From M2408 sp040386975 (GTDB taxonomy: Bacteria > Bacteroidota > Bacteroidia > Flavobacteriales_D > Crocinitomicaceae), in NCBI GenBank assembly GCA_040386975.1, contig JAZKEO010000032.1:1-64000 (forward strand): a DNA stretch of 64,000 nucleotides, written 5' to 3'. Numbering within the stretch: the first letter of the stretch is position 1; each line of letters starts with the position of its first letter. The notes under the pieces were generated by a model. That model worked only from the letters and a program-made list of their open reading frames with translations. It did not search any database and was not told the origin of the DNA. Shown piece after piece: positions 9,361 to 16,522 of this stretch. Both the position numbers and the translations under genes were made by a program.

Positions 9361-10536
9361 TTAAAATAATTTACCGCTAAAAATATAAATCGCAAAAGCA
9401 ACAGAATTAAACATTAAGAAAATAGAAATGTATTTTATTGCTGTTGAATTTAACTTTCCAAAAACTACATCTTTTCCATTCTTTTTGCATAAATAAGCAT
9501 AATAATTGTGTCCCATCGAATAAATTCCGAAAAGTACACCACTTAAAATGTAATGAATTTCAAAACCATTCCAAAAACCCATTAAAGTGAAAGTTAAAAA
9601 CAAAGCTAAACTTTGGCGTTGAATGGAGGTAAACACTTTACGTGTTGTTAAATCTTTGAATATCGGTTTGAAAAAATAATCATTTAACCAATCTCCCAAA
9701 GTTTTGTGCCAATGATGCCAGAATTCTTTTGGGTTTTGAGCCAAAAACGGTTTATCGAAGTTAAAAGGAACTTGAATGCCGAGCATATATCCAAATCCCA
9801 TTGCCAGCAAAGAATAGCCTGCAAAATCAAAAAATAAATAAATTAAATAAGAATACATGTATGAAAGATGATACAAAAATCCGTTTGAAGCATCTAAATG
9901 ATTGATGAAAAGAGTAAAAATTGCGTAAGCAAAAATATATTTATACAAAAGTCCTTTCATAATAAATTCAAGTCCTTTGTTGAAGTTTTCTTGATTTAAA
10001 TTGGCAAATCCTTGATTGATATTTTTTTGAAAACGTGCAAAACGATCTATTGGTCCAATCAATAAAGTTGGAGTAAAAGCAATAAAATTGAAATAATTTA
10101 CAAACGAAATCTTTTCATCAGATTCCCTTTCATCGATGTGAATTTGAATCATTTTGAAAGTTGCGTACGAAAGTCCTGCGATTTGAAAAATGATGGAAAT
10201 CAATGATTTTTCAAGCTTAAAAACTGGAATAACATGCGTTAATTTCATTAAAATAAGCGGAAGCACATAAAGTAAAACGATAAAAATTCCACCCATTTGT
10301 TTTTTTCTTCCAAGAAATTTGAAAATGAAAAAACCATAAAGAGTAAAAGTAATAAAATGAATTGGTTTTGGAAATAAAAGAATTAAATAAAGAAATGAAA
10401 TCGTAAAAATGATATTTTGATAAGCTATTTTTCCTCTCAAAACATATTTTGAAGCAAAAATTAATGCAATCGAAAATGCAATGAATAGATAAAATTCAGA
10501 ACTCGAAAAGGGCAATATGTCGCTAAATTTAAACAT
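9361..10536 (-). CDS. dltB: DltB, membrane-bound O-acyltransferase
   Basis: A 391-residue MBOAT-family membrane protein with about 10-11 hydrophobic segments. DltB passes D-alanine from DltC across the membrane, in work with DltX and DltD. Family marks are TPTLLIGPIDRFARFQ, the Asp-rich FFDFAGYSLLAMGFGYMLGI, FWHHWHKTLGDWLNDYFFKP (near 275-295), and LMGFWNGFEIHYIL (near 320). Where many DltB proteins have WHG in that last motif, this one reads WNG with a His four residues further on, so the catalytic histidine should be assigned by alignment. Its ATG overlaps the dltX stop (TGATG), which indicates translational coupling. Confidence 0.92.
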   Translation of the reverse strand: MFKFSDILPFSSSEFYLFIAFSIALIFASKYVLRGKIAYQNIIFTISFLYLILLFPKPIHFITFTLYGFFIFKFLGRKKQMGGIFIVLLYVLPLILMKLTHVIPVFKLEKSLISIIFQIAGLSYATFKMIQIHIDERESDEKISFVNYFNFIAFTPTLLIGPIDRFARFQKNINQGFANLNQENFNKGLEFIMKGLLYKYIFAYAIFTLFINHLDASNGFLYHLSYMYSYLIYLFFDFAGYSLLAMGFGYMLGIQVPFNFDKPFLAQNPKEFWHHWHKTLGDWLNDYFFKPIFKDLTTRKVFTSIQRQSLALFLTFTLMGFWNGFEIHYILSGVLFGIYSMGHNYYAYLCKKNGKDVVFGKLNSTAIKYISIFLMFNSVAFAIYIFSGKLF

Positions 10537-10691
10537 CAGAATTGTTGGTAAACGAAATCAACTTTAGATTTAACTTCTCCTTCTTTACTTGGATAAATAA
10601 CATGTTCCACATCAACAGAATAAAGTAATACATACCCCAAAATGAGTAAAAAATAAATCCAAGTGTTTTTAAAAAATCGATTATTTAGCAT
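10536..10691 (-). CDS. dltX: DltX-like microprotein
   Basis: A 51-residue open frame in the space between dltD and dltB, starting at the ATG at 10689-10691 inside the dltD end and stopping at TGA 10536-10538, which overlaps the dltB ATG. It begins MLNNRFFKNTW, then has one membrane segment (IYFLLILGYVLLYSV), and ends VDFVYQQF. DltX proteins of Gram-positive bacteria are about 50 residues with one membrane helix and a C-terminal FIYNEF-type motif whose Tyr is proposed to carry D-alanine between DltB and the polymer. The end FVYQQF fits this well, and so do size, topology and place. I see the sequence and motif; the function is by family. Confidence 0.88.
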   Translation of the reverse strand: MLNNRFFKNTWIYFLLILGYVLLYSVDVEHVIYPSKEGEVKSKVDFVYQQF

Positions 10692-11892
10692 ATGTTTTAT
10701 ATAAAAATTCATCTACTTTTAACCAGCCCAAATCTCCAAAATGCATGATGTCGGTTAATGTTCCTCCTTCATATTTCTTTTTTGATGCTGTAAATAAGTT
10801 CAAATAAGGAAGTTTTTCTTTTTCCAAAAGCTTTTTAATTTCTTCTAAAACTGGATTAAAACTTTCCAGTTTATTATAATAATGTGGATTCATTGATTGA
10901 ATAACAAAACTTGCTTTACATTTTTCTTGTTTCAAAAGCTGAACCAATAATTTAAAATCCTCTAATTCTCTATTTGATTCTTTGGGCAAACATAAAAGAT
11001 TTCCTTTTTTAAAACCTCCATCTTCTTGTTTTAGATATTGATTAAAATACTCATCATTAACAAAGATTTTATTGCTTTTAATTTTTGAAGTAAATTCCTT
11101 CTGAATAAATTCCATTTCTTTATCCCAATCTATTTCAACCGCATCTGCTAATACTGATTTATCATAAGTCGCATTTACTTTGTATGCTATTTTATCAAAT
11201 TCTTTCCATTTTTTGAAAAAATATTCGTTTAAAAAAGGGATGTTTTTATACTTATATAAATTTATAAAATAATTTATCGACTGACTTGAATTTTCTATTT
11301 TATCACTATTTTTAAATAAATATTCGCCTATATAGTTTTTTACATCAAGTGATATGGATTGATCTCTAATAATTTTTTTTAAAAAATTAGGTCTGGCAAA
11401 CTCTAAAAATGCCTCCATATTTGTACCTTCAGTTTCGAACCAACTAGCGCTTAAAATGATACATACTTTTGCGTTTTTTAAACTCTTTTTTAAAGCTAAG
11501 AGTTGACAATAAATTGCAAAGTTTTGTTGAAAAGCATGTCCAAAGGCATTTACCCTAATTCCTTTTTTTTCTGGTAAATATGTAAATGGGATAAAACGCG
11601 AATCGACGCTTAGTTCTGAAGAACCAAATAAGGTAATTCCTTGTTTTTCTTGTAAAGAAGCTAGTAATTCTAATTCTTGTTTTTCATTCTCAACTAAAGT
11701 CGCTAAACAACTATTTGGATTTAATTTTTTTGTTGTACTGACTTCTTTTGTTTTTTCATTTTTTCGCAACAAAAGAGGTGATTTAACTAATATAATTGCT
11801 ACAAAAAAGGCAATAAAAAGACCTAATATTAAAGGTAAAAGGTGGTATTTTAAAAAGTTTTTCAACTTATTTTTTACTTGAAATATAAGCAA
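10681..11892 (-). CDS. dltD: DltD, D-alanyl transfer protein
   Basis: A 403-residue protein with one N-terminal membrane anchor (LLPLILGLFIAFFVAIILV) and a large periplasmic SGNH-like domain. The catalytic Ser is expected in GITLFGSSELS (near 100), and the Asp/His pair in LTDIMHFGDLGW near the C-terminus. Other conserved parts are GHAFQQNFAIY and LSASWFET. DltD acts after DltB in putting D-alanine on the outer polymer. The start overlaps the dltC end by 26 bases. A TTG ten codons in (the LKNFLKYH region) is an alternative start, placed just after the dltC stop. The protein end overlaps the dltX start. Confidence 0.92.
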   Translation of the reverse strand: MLIFQVKNKLKNFLKYHLLPLILGLFIAFFVAIILVKSPLLLRKNEKTKEVSTTKKLNPNSCLATLVENEKQELELLASLQEKQGITLFGSSELSVDSRFIPFTYLPEKKGIRVNAFGHAFQQNFAIYCQLLALKKSLKNAKVCIILSASWFETEGTNMEAFLEFARPNFLKKIIRDQSISLDVKNYIGEYLFKNSDKIENSSQSINYFINLYKYKNIPFLNEYFFKKWKEFDKIAYKVNATYDKSVLADAVEIDWDKEMEFIQKEFTSKIKSNKIFVNDEYFNQYLKQEDGGFKKGNLLCLPKESNRELEDFKLLVQLLKQEKCKASFVIQSMNPHYYNKLESFNPVLEEIKKLLEKEKLPYLNLFTASKKKYEGGTLTDIMHFGDLGWLKVDEFLYKTYAK

Positions 11893-12088
11893 TCATACGC
11901 GAAACAGTTTCAAAATTTTCTTCAATAATATCTTTAAAAGGAACAGTGATATTAAATTCTGTTTCTATTTCAACAATCAATTCAACCAAAGTGATAGAAT
12001 CCAACACTTTTGATGTCCAAAGTGGATCTTCGCTTTTAACTTTTGCAAAAGCAATTTCTTGTATTTTTTCTATTATAAAATCTTCCAT
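11867..12088 (-). CDS. dltC: DltC, D-alanyl carrier protein
   Basis: A 73-residue acyl-carrier-like protein. The phosphopantetheine attachment Ser is in KVLDSITLVELIVEIE (near residue 31), matching the DSL/DSI motif of carrier proteins. Acidic helices (EIETEFNITVPFKDIIEENFETV) are typical. It is the first gene of the minus-strand operon dltC-dltD-dltX-dltB-dltA. The order differs from the Gram-positive dltXABCD. It is a dedicated carrier rather than the AcpP of fatty acid synthesis, judging from the operon. Confidence 0.93.
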   Translation of the reverse strand: MEDFIIEKIQEIAFAKVKSEDPLWTSKVLDSITLVELIVEIETEFNITVPFKDIIEENFETVSRMIAYISSKK

Positions 12089-12095
12089 TTCAATA

Positions 12096-12103
12096 CAAAG
12101 TTA
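12096..12103 (-). promoter_or_regulatory. candidate -7 box of the dlt operon
   Basis: The minus strand reads TAACTTTG eight bases before the dltC ATG. An upstream TTTG occurs only 15 bases away rather than about 19, so the match is partial, and the 5' leader would be almost absent. Confidence 0.35.
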
Positions 12104-12257
12104 GTAAAAAATACTTGTCAAATATCCTTTATAAATTCAAAGATCTCAATTCTACAAAACTTTTAAGCTCCGAAAGAAATATTTTTAGTTAATTTTAAAC
12201 CTTAAAATATACACCAATTAAATACGTTTTAATAGCGATCCGTATTTCAAATAATTC

Positions 12258-13688
12258 ATGCGTTTAAAATTCTTTTCACATTTAATTTTAATGGTTTTAC
12301 TCAATTTATTGGTGAAACCTTTGGCAATTTTTGGAATTGACGCTGAAGTACAAAATGTTGTTGGTGCACAAGAATATGGAATTTATTTTTCACTTTTAAA
12401 TTTCACTTATTTATTTAATATTTTCTTGGATTTTGGAATCACTAATTTCAATATCAAATACATTGCTCATTATCCACATTTAGCTAAACAATATATTGGG
12501 AAAATAATTCCGCTGCGATTTTTATTACTGATTTTATATATCACACTAACATTAATTATCGCTGCGATTTTTGGCTACAATGAAAAACAATACGAAATTT
12601 TGATGTATTTGATTTTTAATCAGTTTTTAATCAGTGTAATCCTCTTTTTTAGAAGTTATTTTTCAGGTTTACTTTTACTGAAAATTGATATTATTTTGTC
12701 TGTTTTAGACAAATTTTTATTGATTTTTATAATGGGTTACTTACTTTATTTTCAAGATTTTATTCATATAAACGTGCTGAATTTTGTTCAGGTACAAACG
12801 ATAACACTTATTCTAACCTGTTTAATTGCACTCATTTTTATTTTAATTAAAGTTGGTTTGCCAGTTCTAAAATGGAATTATTCCTTTAACATTTTAATTA
12901 TTCGGAAAAGTTTACCTTATGCTTTATTGATTGTTTTAATGATGTTTTACAACCGATTGGATTCAGTTATGCTGGAAAGATTAACCCCTAAAGGTAGTCC
13001 CGAAACGGGAATTTACGCCCAAGCTTTTCGTTTGTTAGACGCCTTTTTTATGTTTGCCAGTTTATTTTCGAGTTTACTTTTCCCAATCTTCGCTTCCATG
13101 CTCATTAAGAAACAAAAAATCAACGCTTTGTTGGAATCCGCTTCAAGCGTTTTGTTTTCTGGAGCAATTACTTTGGTTGTGATTTGTTTTTTAAACTCTG
13201 ATTTTTTGATGCATTTGATATATGAAAATGAGTTACAAAGTTCTTCACTCGTATTTCAGTATTTAATAATTAGTTTTATTCCTTTGTGTGTTACCTTAAT
13301 TTTTGGAACACTTTTAACGGCCAATGGAAATTTACCTTTTTTGATAAAAATTTCATTTATAGGTATTGTCGTAAATATTATCCTAAACTGGTTTTTAATT
13401 CCAATATTTGGTGCTTTTGGTTCTGCTATTACAAGCTTGATTACCCAATCAATTGTGGCGATTTTTTATACTATTTTTACATTTTCAAGTTTTAAAATTA
13501 AATTATTTGGTGTAAAATTCTTTAAGTATCTCGGTTTTGTTGTACTTTTGTGCTCTTCAGGGTATGTTTTGCAATTTTATTTCTCTAATTATTTGCAAAT
13601 AAGTTTTCTAATTTTGATTTCTATTACGTATTTATTGCTCACAAACATGTTGCAATGGAGATTAATTTTAAACCTGTTGAAAAAATGA
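12258..13688 (+). CDS. polysaccharide flippase-like membrane protein (MOP superfamily)
   Basis: A 476-residue protein with about 12-14 hydrophobic segments, of the Wzx/MATE-like oligosaccharide flippase type. Seen features are the N-terminal NVVGAQEYGIYFSLLNFTYLFNIFLDFGI, RLDSVMLERLTPKGSPETGIYAQAFRL (near 235-265) and repeated helices to the end. Such proteins move lipid-linked sugars over the inner membrane. It is divergent from dltC with a 169-base gap. A link to the envelope polymer that the Dlt system decorates is possible but only inferred from position; no glycosyltransferases are near. Confidence 0.85.
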   Translation: MRLKFFSHLILMVLLNLLVKPLAIFGIDAEVQNVVGAQEYGIYFSLLNFTYLFNIFLDFGITNFNIKYIAHYPHLAKQYIGKIIPLRFLLLILYITLTLIIAAIFGYNEKQYEILMYLIFNQFLISVILFFRSYFSGLLLLKIDIILSVLDKFLLIFIMGYLLYFQDFIHINVLNFVQVQTITLILTCLIALIFILIKVGLPVLKWNYSFNILIIRKSLPYALLIVLMMFYNRLDSVMLERLTPKGSPETGIYAQAFRLLDAFFMFASLFSSLLFPIFASMLIKKQKINALLESASSVLFSGAITLVVICFLNSDFLMHLIYENELQSSSLVFQYLIISFIPLCVTLIFGTLLTANGNLPFLIKISFIGIVVNIILNWFLIPIFGAFGSAITSLITQSIVAIFYTIFTFSSFKIKLFGVKFFKYLGFVVLLCSSGYVLQFYFSNYLQISFLILISITYLLLTNMLQWRLILNLLKK

Positions 13689-13719
13689 GAATTGATAATA
13701 CGAACAGAATAAAATTTTT

Positions 13720-14166
13720 ATGAAGAGAATACTCGATTACAGAAATCTTTTTGGAACAACAAAAGAAAGCAATCTAAAAGAATTAAAAAAAAGATACAGA
13801 GATTTAATCAAGGATCACCATCCTGATAAATTTCAAGATGAAAAAGAAAAATTAGCGGCAGAATTAAAAAGTAAAGAAATTATTGAAGCTTACCATTTTT
13901 TGAATAGCATTTCTCCTGAAACACGCGATCAAAATTTGGAGGAATACACAAAAATGACTGCTACAACAAACATCGAAGATTTTTTATACAAAGGTTTAAC
14001 CTTAAAAATCACTTTTCAAGATAAAAGTGTTTACGAATATTATGGTGTTCCAAAAAGTGTTTACACAAAATTGGTAAACTCACCAACTCAAACGCGTTTC
14101 GCTAGAAGACACATTTATACTTCTTACACATACAGAAATGTGATGAAACAAGCTGAGCAAAACTAA
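13720..14166 (+). CDS. J-domain and KTSC-domain fusion protein
   Basis: A 148-residue protein. Residues 5-70 are a DnaJ-like J domain with the catalytic HPD triad in LIKDHHPDKFQDEKEK. Residues 85-148 look like a KTSC domain (LTLKITFQDKSVYEYYGVPKSVYTKLVNS), a short module often found alone or with lysyl-tRNA or phage proteins. J domains stimulate the ATPase of DnaK. The joining suggests recruitment of Hsp70 to whatever KTSC binds, which is not known. It follows the flippase by 31 bases and ends at a strong terminator. Confidence 0.8.
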   Translation: MKRILDYRNLFGTTKESNLKELKKRYRDLIKDHHPDKFQDEKEKLAAELKSKEIIEAYHFLNSISPETRDQNLEEYTKMTATTNIEDFLYKGLTLKITFQDKSVYEYYGVPKSVYTKLVNSPTQTRFARRHIYTSYTYRNVMKQAEQN

Positions 14167-14187
14167 TTCAAATTACCAGCAAACAAA

Positions 14188-14214
14188 AAAGTCCTCCAAA
14201 AGAGGACTTTTTTT
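14188..14214 (+). terminator. intrinsic terminator after the J-KTSC gene
   Basis: AAAGTCCTC / GAGGACTTT 9-bp stem with loop CAAAA, followed by TTTT. It ends the plus-strand flippase and J-KTSC transcript. Confidence 0.85.
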
Positions 14215-14351
14215 ATGTTTAATGATTTCTAAAAACTAGTTTAAAGTTCTTAAATCGAGGCATTTTGAAAATTTAACGAATGAGTTTACGTTTGGTAAAT
14301 GAATTTGTTAAATTTTTGAAATAACGATGAGGAAAGAATTTTAAAAAGTTT

Positions 14352-14711
14352 TTAGTATAATTCGTCTTTAAGAGCGGTTCTATAATCCTTAATCTCTTCG
14401 CGATTAATTTTATGATCAGCACTTTTCAAAAGATTTAACAAATACAATAAATTTTCCTTGTCTTCTATTTCTAAAGGATATTCGTTTCCTTCTTCGTCTT
14501 CTTCATATTGAGCTTGAACATCAAAAGCTTCTTTTTCAGTAAGATACTCGTAAGTTAAACGCAAAACTTTTGTTAACAAAGGATCTTGTTCTTTTAAAGC
14601 AAACTCTCTTAATTCTTTTAATTCATCAACTAAGCCTTTTGCTGAAATTCCTTTTTTCTCAACCAAGGTAATAATTGAGTCAAGTTTTGTATTTGCTGCT
14701 AATATTTTCAT
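14352..14711 (-). CDS. conserved small acidic hypothetical protein
   Basis: A 119-residue, all-helical, acidic protein starting MKILAANTKLDSIITLVEKKG, with a central EEDEEGNEYPLEIEDKENLLYLLNLL segment. No signal peptide, membrane part or known motif. I recall similar proteins as hypothetical proteins in Flavobacteriales. It lies upstream of DUF3109 and rpiB in reading order on the minus strand but is separated from DUF3109 by 96 bases. Confidence 0.75.
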   Translation of the reverse strand: MKILAANTKLDSIITLVEKKGISAKGLVDELKELREFALKEQDPLLTKVLRLTYEYLTEKEAFDVQAQYEEDEEGNEYPLEIEDKENLLYLLNLLKSADHKINREEIKDYRTALKDELY

Positions 14712-14807
14712 GTCTTTTTGAAATTTTGTTTTTTATAATATGAATTTCTGTGCAAACTATGATTCATATTCTTCGCAAAAGTAAGGTTTTTTTTGAATTA
14801 TAACAAC

Positions 14808-15389
14808 TTACTCTGCTTGCTTTTCTAATTCCGTATTAATCGTTTCCATTTCTTGGTAGAAATCTTCTCCAAAAGCTCTGATAATAGGTTCTTTCAAAAA
14901 TTTATAAACTTTAACGTCTAACTTAGAACCACACGCACATGCTGGTTCACAAATTTTCCATTCACTGTAATTTAAAGCTTCAAATTCAGAAAATTTCTGA
15001 ACGCGGATTGGATATAAATGACACGAAATGGGTTTTTTGAAAGTCGTTTTTCCGTCTTTGTGTGCTTGTTCAATGGCACATTTGGTAATCTTGTTTTCAT
15101 CGAAGTAAACAAAAGCACATTCCTTTCCGTTGACCAAAGTTGTAACCGCCTCATTGTCCCAATCCATGTAAAAAACACCCGATTTATCAACCGCATCGAT
15201 TCCTTCTTGACGCATGTAAGGTTTGATTTTTTCTAAATCATCTTCCAATATAGAAATTTCTTCCATCTTGATTGGTGCTCCAGAATCTCCCTCAATACAA
15301 CAAGCTCCTTTGCACGCGTTCAAGTCACACACAAATTTTTTTTCAAATAACTGAGTGGAAACAACTTTATCTTTTACCTCTATTAACAT
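14808..15389 (-). CDS. DUF3109 family cysteine-rich protein
   Basis: A 193-residue protein with the family signature of Cys clusters: VCDLNACKGACCIEGDSGAPI near residues 20-40, the single Cys in NGKECAFVYFDE and TKCAIEQAH, and CHLYPIRV plus WKICEPACACG near 150. This spacing suits an iron-sulfur or zinc centre, related to the YkgJ group. The role is unknown. It is highly conserved in Bacteroidota. It lies 31 bases downstream of rpiB, so the two are probably one transcript. Confidence 0.88.
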   Translation of the reverse strand: MLIEVKDKVVSTQLFEKKFVCDLNACKGACCIEGDSGAPIKMEEISILEDDLEKIKPYMRQEGIDAVDKSGVFYMDWDNEAVTTLVNGKECAFVYFDENKITKCAIEQAHKDGKTTFKKPISCHLYPIRVQKFSEFEALNYSEWKICEPACACGSKLDVKVYKFLKEPIIRAFGEDFYQEMETINTELEKQAE

Positions 15390-15420
15390 TATGCAAAATT
15401 ACAGCTTTTTTTATTAAGCA

Positions 15421-15855
15421 TTAAAGAGGAATTTTTTCCACTCTCTTTTGATGACGTCCACCTTCAAATTTTGTACTTAAAAAAACATCAACTATTTCAA
15501 GACCCATTTCTTCACTTACAAAACGTGCTGGAAGTGTTAAAATATTTGCATTATTGTGTTCGCGAGCTAATTTAGCTATTTCTGGAGTCCAACACAAAGC
15601 AGCCCTTATACTTTGGTGTTTGTTTGCTGTCATGTTTATCCCATTTCCACTTCCACACAATAAAATTCCTAGTGTATCAGAATTTCCTTCAACAAAATCC
15701 GCCACAGGATGAGCAAAATCTGGATAATCAATACTGTCCAAAGAATAACATCCTTTATCGAGCATTTCATATCCCTTTTTTTCTAAAAATTCAATTACTT
15801 TTGTTTTTAATTCAAAACCTGCGTGATCGCATCCAATTGGAATAATTTTTTTCAT
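15421..15855 (-). CDS. rpiB: ribose 5-phosphate isomerase B
   Basis: A 144-residue RpiB/LacAB-type sugar isomerase. It interconverts ribose 5-phosphate and ribulose 5-phosphate in the pentose phosphate pathway. Marks are the N-terminal IGCDHAGFELKTKVIEFL, DYPDFAHPVADFVE, and the active-site loop GILLCGSGNGINMTANKH with the catalytic Cys near residue 67. Length is typical. It is the first gene of the minus-strand group that reads away from the putative origin. Confidence 0.95.
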   Translation of the reverse strand: MKKIIPIGCDHAGFELKTKVIEFLEKKGYEMLDKGCYSLDSIDYPDFAHPVADFVEGNSDTLGILLCGSGNGINMTANKHQSIRAALCWTPEIAKLAREHNNANILTLPARFVSEEMGLEIVDVFLSTKFEGGRHQKRVEKIPL

Positions 15856-16522
15856 TTTGAGCTTTTTAGTCTGAGAATAAATAGATTTATTTTAAGTACT
15901 TTTTAAACTATAAAAGCATTTTAAAATAAATCTTTACAAAGATAAAGTTTATTAACAAACTAAACTACTTGTTGACAATTGAATTTTTTGGTGTTTTATA
16001 AAGACTTGAAAATGAGGTCCAACTCACTTTTATTTATACACAAGTTTTTAAAAACAAATGTGTACAAACTTTTATAAACTCTTGTAAGTTTATCTTGTTT
16101 TATAACAATTTAAAAAGCATTTGAAAAAATTAAATTGATATTACAAGGAAAGTTTTTTAAAGATGTCATGACTTATGAACAGAAAAATACTAGCACATAG
16201 TTAATAAGAAAAAACATTTTTATAAACAGCTTGTTTTTTAAACAATTGTTAACTTTCTATTAAATTAATGTCAAAATCAATTAGTTATCGCTAAATTTGG
16301 TGTTAATAACTAGCATCGTTTTTGTGATAAGTCATTTAATCAAATAAATTTAATAAATTTATCAACTTATAAACACCCTTAATAAAAGGAATAAAATTCT
16401 TTATTTATAAAATTCTTTTCTTTTTATTATTTAAATACTATTTCAAAGCTGAATTTTGATTTTTAAAAAAGAATGATTACCTTAATCGAAAAAAGAAAAA
16501 TTTAGACGTAAAGTAACTGTTA
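15856..16522. other. candidate chromosomal origin (oriC): DnaA-box cluster in AT-rich gap
   Basis: A 667-base gap without a gene. It holds one perfect TTATNCACA box (TTATACACA, 16034-16042) and five TTATNAACA one-mismatch boxes: 15949-15957, 16173-16181, 16220-16228, 16367-16375, and on the minus strand 16301-16309. Even in AT-rich DNA I would expect well under one of the latter by chance. A very AT-rich stretch at 16380-16440 could be the unwinding element. Genes to the left point mostly left and genes to the right mostly right, and parS sites lie 11.6-13.7 kb away. The role as origin is an inference; dnaA is not in the window. Confidence 0.5.
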
